From positions 1,173 through 7,255 of the forward strand of contig DOMW01000062.1 of the NCBI GenBank assembly GCA_003510345.1: a DNA stretch of 6,083 nt. The letters are read 5' to 3'. Position 1 is the stretch's first letter. Every line of letters begins with the position of its first letter. Made by a program: the position numbers and the translations under genes. The notes beneath the pieces are model-generated. The model was not told the DNA's origin. It did no database searches and saw only the letters and a program-made list of their open reading frames with translations. This DNA is from Clostridiales bacterium (GTDB taxonomy: Bacteria; Bacillota; Clostridia; Christensenellales; Christensenellaceae). Below are positions 1 through 6,008 of the stretch, piece by piece.

Positions 1-15
1 CGCCGCAGGCTCCTT

Positions 16-33
16 GACCCAAAAGGAATACCC
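16..33. repeat. 18-base repeat copy shared with the 2778-3155 element
   Basis: The 18 bases GACCCAAAAGGAATACCC here are identical to 3068-3085, which lie in the right arm of the long inverted repeat downstream of copA. An imperfect inverted copy sits in that element's left arm at about 2849-2863. A CCGCAGG motif lies just upstream of both direct copies at similar spacing. Similarity stops after the block, so this may be the edge of a degenerate or truncated second element whose remainder lies left of the window. Exact sharing of 18 bases within 3 kb is unlikely by chance. Confidence 0.6.
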
Positions 34-175
34 ATGAGAAAACGCAAGCGTATTAGTTTAGCTTTCTTGGAATGTTGACTATTCCTGTGCTGCGCGTGGG
101 AAAGGTGTTGGTGTGCCGCTGCTGCCTAATCGAATTGAAGAAAATGCAAATGGCTGCTCCCTAAATAGTACATGC

Positions 176-203
176 TTGCGAAAACGGTATTGTGTGATAG
201 AAT
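176..203 (+). promoter_or_regulatory. Predicted sigma-A promoter of copA
   Basis: A -35 hexamer TTGCGA (176-181) and a -10 hexamer TAGAAT (198-203) are separated by 16 bases. The -10 is preceded by TG plus one base (195-197), an extended -10 feature. Transcription would start near 210, giving a leader of about 45 bases before the copA ATG. A 6-base inverted repeat, CGGTAT at 185-190 and ATACCG at 226-231, brackets the -10 and start point and could be an operator half-site pair. I could not match it to a known CsoR or CopY box. Confidence 0.6.
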
Positions 204-215
204 AGTGAAATACGG

Positions 216-248
216 GCGGCTTTTGATACCGCGCTCGCGGAAAGGAGG
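216..248 (+). promoter_or_regulatory. copA leader hairpins and ribosome binding site
   Basis: AAAGGAGG at 241-248 is a near-perfect Shine-Dalgarno sequence, 6 bases before the ATG at 255, and fixes that start. Directly upstream, CCGC (229-232) can pair either with GCGG at 237-240, which abuts the Shine-Dalgarno, or with GCGG at 216-219. These two short stems are mutually exclusive. The ribosome binding site is clear; any regulatory use of the stems is inference. Confidence 0.6.
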
Positions 249-254
249 ACAGGT

Positions 255-2759
255 ATGGAAAAAGTGTTGTTTGATGTATCGGGCATGACCTGCTCCGCTT
301 GTTCCGCGAGGATTGAAAAAGAACTGTCTAAACTGGACGGCGTGCGCAATGTCAGCGTGAACCTTCTGGCCAACAGCATGGCGGTTACGTTTGACGCGGG
401 GCGCATGGATACGGGCCGGATCGTCAAAACAGTGGAGGCCATTGGTTATGGCGCCGCGCCGAAAGCGGCCGCCGCGAAGAAGAAGGAACCCATAGATGCG
501 GCGCAATCGGAAGCCGTGGCCATGAAAAACCGGCTGCTCATTTCTATTATTTTCACCATCCCGTTATTCTATATCTCGATGGGTGAAATGCTGGGGTGGC
601 CGCTGCCCGGTTTCCTTTCCGGCATGGAAAACGCGTTGGTGTACGCGTTTACGTTGTTTTTGCTCACACTGCCGGTTATCTTTGCGGGCCGCAGGTATTT
701 CCAAACGGGCTTAAAGAGCCTGTTTCACCGTGCGCCCAACATGGACTCCCTGATCGCCATAGGCTCCGGTGCGGCGCTCCTCTACGGTATTTATGCCATC
801 TACAGAATCGGTTGGGGGTTCGGCCACGGCGATATGGCAATGGTTCATAAATTCTCCATGGATTTGTATTTTGAATCCGCCGCTATGATTTTGACGTTGA
901 TCACACTGGGCAAATATTTTGAAGCCCGCGCCAAAGGCCGCACCTCCGGGGCGATCACAAAATTGATGAACCTTGCGCCCCAAACGGCCATTGCGGTCCG
1001 CGGCGGCGTGGAGCGGGAAATTCCCCTTGATGGTGTGCTCGTGGGCGATACGCTGGTTGTAAAAGCGGGCGCCTCTGTTCCGGTGGATGGTGTTGTGACA
1101 GACGGCTACGCCTCCGTGGATGAGTCGGCAATTACCGGCGAAAGCCTGCCGGTAGAGAAAGGGATTGGCGGCAAAGTAACGGGCGGCACGATCAACAGGG
1201 CGGGCTATTTTCAAATGGAGGCGACGGCTATCGGCGGAGACACTGCCCTTGCGAAAATCATCCAGCTTGTGGATGAAGCGACTATGAGCAAGGCGCCGAT
1301 CGCAAAGCTCGCGGATAAGATCAGCGGCGTATTCGTCCCGGTGGTCATTGCAATTGCGGCAGGCGCGGCCGTTATCTGGATGCTGCTGGGGCATGACTTT
1401 GAGTTTGCTTTAACGGCGGCCATTTCCGTTCTTGTAATTTCCTGCCCCTGCGCGCTTGGGCTGGCGACACCCACCGCGATCATGGTGGGGACGGGGAAGG
1501 GGGCCTTAAACGGTATCCTGATGAAATCCGCCGAGGCGCTGGAGTCGCTGCACAATGTTGACGTGGTGGTGCTGGACAAAACAGGCACCGTTACCGAGGG
1601 AAAGCCCGTTGTCACCGATATAATCCCCGCTGGCGTAAGTATCGGGGAATTACTGGCGTTTGCCGCCGCGCTGGAGAAAAAATCGGGGCACCCGCTCGCC
1701 GCGCCCATCGTCGCAAAAGCGCGTGACGCAAATGCCACGCTGCATGAGATTGAGGAGTATAAGCAAATTCCCGGGCAGGGCATTGTTGGTTTAGCCGATG
1801 GAACAGCCTTACGCGGCGGCAATAAAAAGCTGATGGCCGCCGGTGAAATCGAAACTGGGGCGTTTAATGACATAGAAAGCGCCCTTTCAAACGACGGCAA
1901 AACGGCGTTGTATTTTGCGCGGGGCAAGGAACTGCTCGGTATTATTGCCGTTGCCGATACCGTTAAGCCGACAAGCGGCGAGGCCATTAGGGAGCTTACC
2001 CGCATGGGCCTTGAGGTCGTTATGCTGACGGGTGATAATGCCCGGACAGCAGAGGCGATCCGCAGGCAGGCGGGGATCAAAACAGTTGTCGCCGAAGTGC
2101 TTCCGGAAGACAAAGAGAGCAAGATCCGCGCACTGCAATCGCAAGGGAAAAAGGTCGTCATGGTGGGCGACGGGATCAACGATGCCCCGGCGCTTGCCCG
2201 CGCGGATGTTGGGATCGCCATTGGCGCGGGAACCGATATAGCAATCGAATCGGCGGACGTTGTATTGATGAAAAGCGACCTTTACGATGTTGTGACGGCG
2301 ATTGACCTGAGCAAAGCGGTTATGCGCAATATCCGCCAAAACCTGTTTTGGGCGTTTATCTATAACATCATCGGCATCCCGATAGCCGCGGGCGTATTTT
2401 ATGGTATTTTCGGGTGGTTGCTGAACCCGATGATCGCGGCGGGGGCTATGAGTTTCAGTTCGGTGTCGGTTGTAACGAATGCGCTGCGGTTAAACTTTTT
2501 CAAGCCGAAAAACAAAAAGCAAAACCAGCAGATTGAGAAAGGAAAAACAATGACAAAGACAATCAAAATTGAGGGAATGTCCTGTATGCACTGTGTAGGC
2601 GCGGTTACAAAGGCGCTGGCCGCCGTAGCCGGGGTAGAGCATGTGACGGTTGACCTGGAAAGCAAGACGGCTACCGTAGAAGCGCAAAGTACGGTCACGG
2701 ATGCTATGCTACGCGCCGCGGTGGAAGACGCGGGGTATCAGGCTGTTGCGATAAGTTAA
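255..2759 (+). CDS. copA: Copper-exporting P1B-type ATPase CopA with fused C-terminal CopZ-like domain
   Basis: This 834-residue membrane pump is predicted to hydrolyse ATP to export Cu(I) from the cytosol. An N-terminal heavy-metal-associated (HMA) domain (about 1-66) carries GMTCSAC with Cys13 and Cys16. Eight predicted membrane helices lie near 92-112, 127-146, 162-185, 203-222, 357-379, 384-411, 693-717 and 722-745. The actuator domain has TGES (294-297). The ion site has CPC (397-399) in helix 6, Tyr703-Asn704 in helix 7 and Met732-x-x-Ser735-Ser736 in helix 8, the Cu(I)-ATPase signature. The phosphorylated Asp441 lies in DKTGT; His479-Pro480, TGDN (592-595) and GDGIND (638-643) complete the ATP domain. 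After a Lys/Gln-rich linker (750-765) comes a second HMA domain (766-834) with CMHC (777-780), resembling free CopZ. The ATG at 255 follows a strong Shine-Dalgarno. No CsoR or CopY gene is visible nearby. Confidence 0.96.
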   Translation: MEKVLFDVSGMTCSACSARIEKELSKLDGVRNVSVNLLANSMAVTFDAGRMDTGRIVKTVEAIGYGAAPKAAAAKKKEPIDAAQSEAVAMKNRLLISIIFTIPLFYISMGEMLGWPLPGFLSGMENALVYAFTLFLLTLPVIFAGRRYFQTGLKSLFHRAPNMDSLIAIGSGAALLYGIYAIYRIGWGFGHGDMAMVHKFSMDLYFESAAMILTLITLGKYFEARAKGRTSGAITKLMNLAPQTAIAVRGGVEREIPLDGVLVGDTLVVKAGASVPVDGVVTDGYASVDESAITGESLPVEKGIGGKVTGGTINRAGYFQMEATAIGGDTALAKIIQLVDEATMSKAPIAKLADKISGVFVPVVIAIAAGAAVIWMLLGHDFEFALTAAISVLVISCPCALGLATPTAIMVGTGKGALNGILMKSAEALESLHNVDVVVLDKTGTVTEGKPVVTDIIPAGVSIGELLAFAAALEKKSGHPLAAPIVAKARDANATLHEIEEYKQIPGQGIVGLADGTALRGGNKKLMAAGEIETGAFNDIESALSNDGKTALYFARGKELLGIIAVADTVKPTSGEAIRELTRMGLEVVMLTGDNARTAEAIRRQAGIKTVVAEVLPEDKESKIRALQSQGKKVVMVGDGINDAPALARADVGIAIGAGTDIAIESADVVLMKSDLYDVVTAIDLSKAVMRNIRQNLFWAFIYNIIGIPIAAGVFYGIFGWLLNPMIAAGAMSFSSVSVVTNALRLNFFKPKNKKQNQQIEKGKTMTKTIKIEGMSCMHCVGAVTKALAAVAGVEHVTVDLESKTATVEAQSTVTDAMLRAAVEDAGYQAVAIS
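2538..2759 (+). other. Internal ribosome binding site and in-frame start for a possible free CopZ-like chaperone
   Basis: Inside copA, AAAGGA (2538-2543) lies 6 bases before an in-frame ATG at 2550 (Met766), the spacing seen at copA's own start. Translation from there would give a 69-residue soluble protein comprising exactly one HMA domain with the Cu-binding CMHC motif, the usual size of CopZ. The linker it interrupts has no domain character and reads like former intergenic sequence. Both other frames close here: TGA at 2534-2536 in the -1 frame and TGA at 2551-2553 overlapping the ATG in the +1 frame. Seen: the signals. Inferred: that the short product is made. Confidence 0.45.
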
Positions 2760-2777
2760 TTTGTTCTAAGGGAGTGC

Positions 2778-3155
2778 TTATACTAATCATATTTTAAAAG
2801 TATAATAAAAAGTGCGTGATTGTCAAAATATCCCGCTGTTGTCTTTTAGGTATTCCTTTGTGGTAAAGGTATCCCTGCGGGATGATTAGAATGCCTCCGG
2901 CGGTTCAGAACCTACGGTTCTAAAAACTCCCTAAAGGGCGTGCATGTCCTAACAGATAATAAAGGCATGTTTGGGTGGGGGAGAAGCGGTTTCTTGAGCG
3001 AGGATTCTCAAGGAGCGCAGCGTCCTTGAGCCGCCGGAGGCATAAAATCATCCCGCAGGGATACCGCGACCCAAAAGGAATACCCGAAAGCCAAGCACGG
3101 GTTATTTCGATAATCCCGTACTGTTATTTATGCTTTTAAAATGTGATTAATATTA
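2778..3155. repeat. 378-base imperfect inverted-repeat element (MITE-like)
   Basis: The left arm (2778-2887) aligns without gaps to the reverse complement of the right arm (3046-3155); by hand count about 87 of 110 positions match. This includes 20 identical bases at 2868-2887 and 3046-3065. After a one-base offset the match continues through GCCTCCGGCGG (2893-2903 and its complement at 3031-3041). Outer arms are AT-rich and the centre GC-rich. The middle holds local hairpins: AGAACC/GGTTCT (2907-2921), CCC/GGG (2929-2938) and CTCAAGGA/TCCTTGAG (3007-3030). It begins 18 bases after the copA stop. No transposase is encoded. TA at 2781-2782 and 3151-3152 could mark the ends, but no convincing target duplication is visible. 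It may be a non-autonomous mobile element or a palindromic repeat folding in the copA transcript. Confidence 0.75.
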
Positions 3156-3303
3156 TCTGTGACGGAGCGCCAGATGAACCGCCCGCGCGACGAACGGGGA
3201 AAAAGAGAGGTGTCCGGGGTAAAGGCATATAGCGCACTTAAGCCACCAATGCCGAATCAAACATAAAACAATACGAATGTCTGCCCTCCAATCTAACGCT
3301 CAC
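3156..3303. other. Intergenic stretch with no recognised gene
   Basis: With the repeat element this forms the roughly 600-base gap between copA and the mutase-like gene. The only start-to-stop frame with a plausible ribosome site is a 30-codon one (ATG 3174, TAA 3264-3266, GGAG at 3164-3167). Its product is basic and low in hydrophobic residues, with no recognisable domain, and I do not call it a gene. No tRNA, riboswitch or terminator was recognised here. Confidence 0.5.
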
Positions 3304-3332
3304 TTGAGAAATGCCACGGGGAAAGGTATAAT
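3304..3332 (+). promoter_or_regulatory. Predicted sigma-A promoter of the mutase-like gene
   Basis: TTGAGA (3304-3309) and a perfect TATAAT (3327-3332) are separated by 17 bases. Transcription would start near 3339, leaving a leader of about 27 bases. The ribosome site for the ATG at 3366 is weak and close (AGGGAG, 3356-3361, 4 bases of spacing). The promoter lies outside the inverted repeat, so the gene should be transcribed independently of copA. Confidence 0.75.
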
Positions 3333-3365
3333 AGAAGACAACGGAAACAGAAAGCAGGGAGCGGT

Positions 3366-4505
3366 ATGAAGAAAATCACAATTGTACTGGATGGCGTGGC
3401 GGATCGGGAAAATGAAAAATTGGGCGGCAAAACGCCGCTTGAATATGCACATACGCCTAATCTGGACGCGTTGTACCGAAAATCCAGGAGCGGTGTGGTG
3501 AAAACGATCCCGGAGGGGATGGAAGTGGGTAGCGCGGTGGCAAACCTGAGCCTGCTTGGTTTTGACCCGGCGACGTATCGCGGCCGCGCGGTGATAGAGG
3601 CGGCGGGGCTTTCCATGCCCATCGATGAGAATGACCTGTATATTCGTGCCAATATGGTCACATTTGAAGGGGATACTTTTGAGGAGAGCAGCATAAAAAG
3701 CTACAGCGCCTACGATATCGCCACGGAAAAAGCCCAACCAATCGCCGGGGCATTGGCTGGGGCGGTATTTGGCGGGGAATACGAACTCAAATACTGCGGG
3801 TCATTCCGCAATATCCTGGTGGTGAAAGGCGGCAAAAATCTATATCCAATAGATTTTATGCCCGCGCACGATATCATAGGCAGGCCGATTCGGCAATTCA
3901 TACGGACAGAAGGGGCGCAGGCACCGTTTTTTGAGCTGATGAAGAAATCTTACGCGTTTTTGAAGGGGAAAGGCTCGGATATAAACGGCCTGTGGTTTTG
4001 GGGGGCGTCCATTATGCCGGAGATTGCGGGAGATGTGGCGGGCCGGGTGGCGCTTTCTGAAACGCTGTTGATGGACGGGATTACAAAAATATCCGGTATA
4101 CCGAACATCGGTACGGTACGCGAGGGGCGCAGTTTCGAGGATTTTCTGCAAGAGAAGCTGGAAAAAGCAGTGGAAGCTGCCAATAAATACGAGAATATTT
4201 ATGTGCATATACAGGAAACGGATGATCTGAGCCATGAGCTTATGCCGCTTGAAAAGGCGCAGGCGGTCGAAGTGTTTGACCGGGTGTTTTTGCCTGGTTT
4301 TCTGAAAAGCATACAGGGCGGGTATACGCTTAAACTGGTTTCCGACCATTTTACGTTTTCTGATACGGGTGCGCATGGCGGCGAATCCGTGCCGTTTTTG
4401 TTCTATGAACCGGGCGCGGAAGAAAGGCGGGAAGGCCGGTACACCGAGCGGGATTGCAGGGAAAGCGGCGTGGAAGTAAGCGCGGCGGAATTGAACAGGT
4501 GGTAG
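3366..4505 (+). CDS. Archaeal-type cofactor-independent phosphoglycerate mutase-like protein (alkaline phosphatase superfamily)
   Basis: A 379-residue cytosolic protein without signal peptide or membrane helices. The opening (residues 1-35: IVLDG, LGGKTPLEYA, TPNLDAL) and the block around 55-68 (GS.VANLSLLGFDP) match the archaeal-type 2,3-bisphosphoglycerate-independent mutase (ApgM) family, which also includes proteins once proposed as homoserine kinases. Candidate metal or catalytic residues are Asp9, Ser56 (expected nucleophile), Asp286-x3-His290, Asp327-His328 and His337. The family interconverts 3- and 2-phosphoglycerate by phosphoryl transfer through the serine. The protein is divergent: GSD is GSA (Ala57), the WGQG region reads WGAS (212-215), and it is slightly shorter than the usual roughly 400 residues. 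The substrate is therefore uncertain; a paralogue acting on another phosphorylated small molecule is possible. It has its own promoter and is followed after about 75 bases by the trpB promoter, with no clear terminator between them. Confidence 0.8.
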   Translation: MKKITIVLDGVADRENEKLGGKTPLEYAHTPNLDALYRKSRSGVVKTIPEGMEVGSAVANLSLLGFDPATYRGRAVIEAAGLSMPIDENDLYIRANMVTFEGDTFEESSIKSYSAYDIATEKAQPIAGALAGAVFGGEYELKYCGSFRNILVVKGGKNLYPIDFMPAHDIIGRPIRQFIRTEGAQAPFFELMKKSYAFLKGKGSDINGLWFWGASIMPEIAGDVAGRVALSETLLMDGITKISGIPNIGTVREGRSFEDFLQEKLEKAVEAANKYENIYVHIQETDDLSHELMPLEKAQAVEVFDRVFLPGFLKSIQGGYTLKLVSDHFTFSDTGAHGGESVPFLFYEPGAEERREGRYTERDCRESGVEVSAAELNRW

Positions 4506-4580
4506 CGTATAGTATTGATACAAAACTACCGGAATTGTTCATCAAATATTTGTGGGGTGGCCATTTTTGGAAAAAAATGC

Positions 4581-4609
4581 TTGCATCGCCCACGAAAGAA
4601 CGGTATAAT
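4581..4609 (+). promoter_or_regulatory. Predicted sigma-A promoter of trpB
   Basis: TTGCAT (4581-4586) and a perfect TATAAT (4604-4609) are spaced 17 bases apart, with a run of seven A residues (4571-4577) just upstream that could serve as an UP-like element. Transcription would begin near 4616, about 97 bases before the trpB ATG. This makes trpB an independent unit even though the preceding gene lacks an obvious terminator. Confidence 0.8.
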
Positions 4610-4615
4610 CATGTC

Positions 4616-4712
4616 CAGATGAGGCGTTGCGAGTATGCGGCGCATAGGCGGGCGCACAGCCCATGAGAATAGGGGAACACTGTTCCCGGAGATGAGAAAG
4701 GAAAAAACTATC
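4616..4712 (+). promoter_or_regulatory. trpB leader with three short hairpins
   Basis: The leader contains TATGC/GCATA (4634-4638 with 4642-4646), GGGC/GCCC (4650-4653 with 4659-4662) and a near-perfect palindrome GGGAACACTGTTCCC (4673-4687). The Shine-Dalgarno AAAGGA (4697-4702) follows, 10 bases before the ATG. A 15-codon frame starts at 4619 and stops at 4664-4666; it has no tryptophan codons. There is no run of U after a stem and no T-box motif, so classical attenuation is not supported. The palindrome could be an operator or an RNA hairpin. Confidence 0.4.
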
Positions 4713-5927
4713 ATGAATTTCACAACGTATTTGAAGAACTATCCGGACGCGAATGGCTATTTTGGTGAGTATGGCGGTATGATATTGCCCGATATGCTGG
4801 TCCCGGCTTTCGAGGAGATTGCCGAAGCGTACCAGACGATTTGCCATTCCTCCAAATTTATCAGCGAGCTTAGGCGTATCCGCAGGGAGTTTCAGGGCAG
4901 GCCCACGCCGGTGTACCACTGTGAGCGGCTTTCGCGGCATTGTGGTATGACGCAGATCTATTTGAAGCGTGAGGATTTAAACCACACGGGCGCGCACAAG
5001 CTCAACCACTGTATGGGCGAAGGGCTGCTCGCGAGCTATATGGGCAAAAAAAAGCTGATTGCCGAGACGGGCGCGGGGCAGCACGGCGTTGCGCTTGCGA
5101 CGGCAGCCGCGTTTTTCGGGCTGGAATGCGAGATACATATGGGTACGGTGGATATTGAAAAACAAGCGCCCAACGTAACGCGTATGGAAGTTCTCGGCAC
5201 AAAGGTGGTGCCGGTGACGCGCGGTGCGGCGACGCTCAAAGAAGCGGTGGATTCGGCGTTTGAAGCATATGCCGCCGATTATCAAAACTCGATCTATTGT
5301 ATCGGTTCGGCGGTGGGGCCGCACCCGTTCCCGCTGATGGTGCGCGATTTCCAGATGGTAGTGGGCGTGGAGGCGCGCGAGCAGTTTGTGGAAATGACAG
5401 GTAACCTGCCGGACGCCGTATGCGCGTGTGTGGGCGGCGGCAGTAATTCGGCCGGTATGTTCACGCCGTTTTTGGCGGATCCTGTGGAGATTTACGGGGT
5501 AGAGCCTATGGGCAGGGGGGAGAAAACAGGCGACAATGCCGCGAGCATCACATTTGGCAGCAAAGGTACGCTGCATGGGTTTGAAAGCTTGCTGCTTCAG
5601 GACGAAAAGGGTGAGGCAGCGCCCGTTTACTCTATCGCGAGCGGGCTGGATTACCCGTCGGTGGGGCCGGAACACGCCTTCCTGCACCAGCAGGGGCGCG
5701 TGAACTATGCCTACGCAACGGATGAAGAGGCGGTGGAGGCGTTCTTCAAGCTTTCCCGCATGGAAGGGATTATCCCGGCGCTTGAGAGCGCGCACGCCGT
5801 GGCATACGCCATGAAGCTGGCAAAGGAAATGAAGACGGGGTCTATCCTTGTGAACCTGAGCGGGCGGGGCGATAAAGACGTCGATTATGTGGTGGAGCAT
5901 TACGGCACGGGGGAGAAGTACGTATAA
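4713..5927 (+). CDS. trpB: Tryptophan synthase beta chain
   Basis: A 404-residue cytosolic PLP enzyme that condenses indole with L-serine to give L-tryptophan, normally with TrpA supplying indole through a tunnel. The sequence shows GRPTP (62-66) and LKREDLNHTGAHK (84-96), with Lys96 the PLP Schiff-base lysine. AETGAGQHG (117-125) contains Glu118, equivalent to the catalytic Glu109 of enterobacterial TrpB. Also present are GPHPFP (202-207), the phosphate-binding GGGSNS (241-246), EGIIPALESAHA (351-362) and SGRGDKD (383-389), with Ser383 near the PLP ring nitrogen. Length matches the family (397 in E. coli). An in-frame ATG at 4635 would add 26 residues, but 4713 has the Shine-Dalgarno and gives the normal N-terminus. 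No trpA or other trp gene flanks it, so it appears stand-alone here; it may pair with a TrpA encoded elsewhere or scavenge indole. Confidence 0.96.
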   Translation: MNFTTYLKNYPDANGYFGEYGGMILPDMLVPAFEEIAEAYQTICHSSKFISELRRIRREFQGRPTPVYHCERLSRHCGMTQIYLKREDLNHTGAHKLNHCMGEGLLASYMGKKKLIAETGAGQHGVALATAAAFFGLECEIHMGTVDIEKQAPNVTRMEVLGTKVVPVTRGAATLKEAVDSAFEAYAADYQNSIYCIGSAVGPHPFPLMVRDFQMVVGVEAREQFVEMTGNLPDAVCACVGGGSNSAGMFTPFLADPVEIYGVEPMGRGEKTGDNAASITFGSKGTLHGFESLLLQDEKGEAAPVYSIASGLDYPSVGPEHAFLHQQGRVNYAYATDEEAVEAFFKLSRMEGIIPALESAHAVAYAMKLAKEMKTGSILVNLSGRGDKDVDYVVEHYGTGEKYV

Positions 5928-5980
5928 AGGTGATGTGAGGCTCAAAGCGGTTTGGACGGCGGTTTTGGGGCGATGAAATG

Positions 5981-6008
5981 AACGGGCGGCCATTGGCCGC
6001 TCGTTTTT
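5981..6008 (+). terminator. Intrinsic terminator of trpB
   Basis: An 11-base-pair stem (5981-5991 with 5995-6005, including one G-U pair at 5985/6001) closes on an ATT loop and runs into five T residues (6004-6008). It lies 54 bases after the trpB stop and should end the transcript, so trpB does not continue into a downstream operon. Confidence 0.9.

Noticed and set aside
1..78. Frame open from the window edge to TGA at 76-78, possibly the end of an upstream gene, with an internal ATG at 34 after AAAAGGA
   Set aside because: Only 25 codons are visible, it crosses the repeat motif, and the translation (very basic, no domain) gives no family signal; chance openness is likely.
2778..2805. TTATACT/AGTATAA stem after the copA stop as a terminator
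   Set aside because: The stem is AT-only with a 14-base loop and no following T run; it is better explained as the outer part of the inverted-repeat element.
3174..3266. 30-codon frame with GGAG 6 bases upstream
   Set aside because: No homology recognised, odd composition, no promoter of its own, next to a repeat element; insufficient to call a gene.
4551..4562. TGGGGTGGCC resembling a T-box core before trpB
   Set aside because: It lies upstream of the predicted trpB promoter, lacks the rest of the T-box consensus, and has no terminator/antiterminator pair.
4635..4712. Extended TrpB N-terminus from ATG 4635
   Set aside because: The extra 26 residues have no family match and no ribosome site; ATG 4713 has AAAGGA at proper spacing and gives the normal TrpB start.
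4977..5993. Long antisense frame opposite trpB, and similar antisense frames opposite copA and the mutase-like gene
   Set aside because: They overlap strongly supported genes and have shadow-type composition rich in Arg, His, Pro or Ser/Ala, with no recognisable domains.
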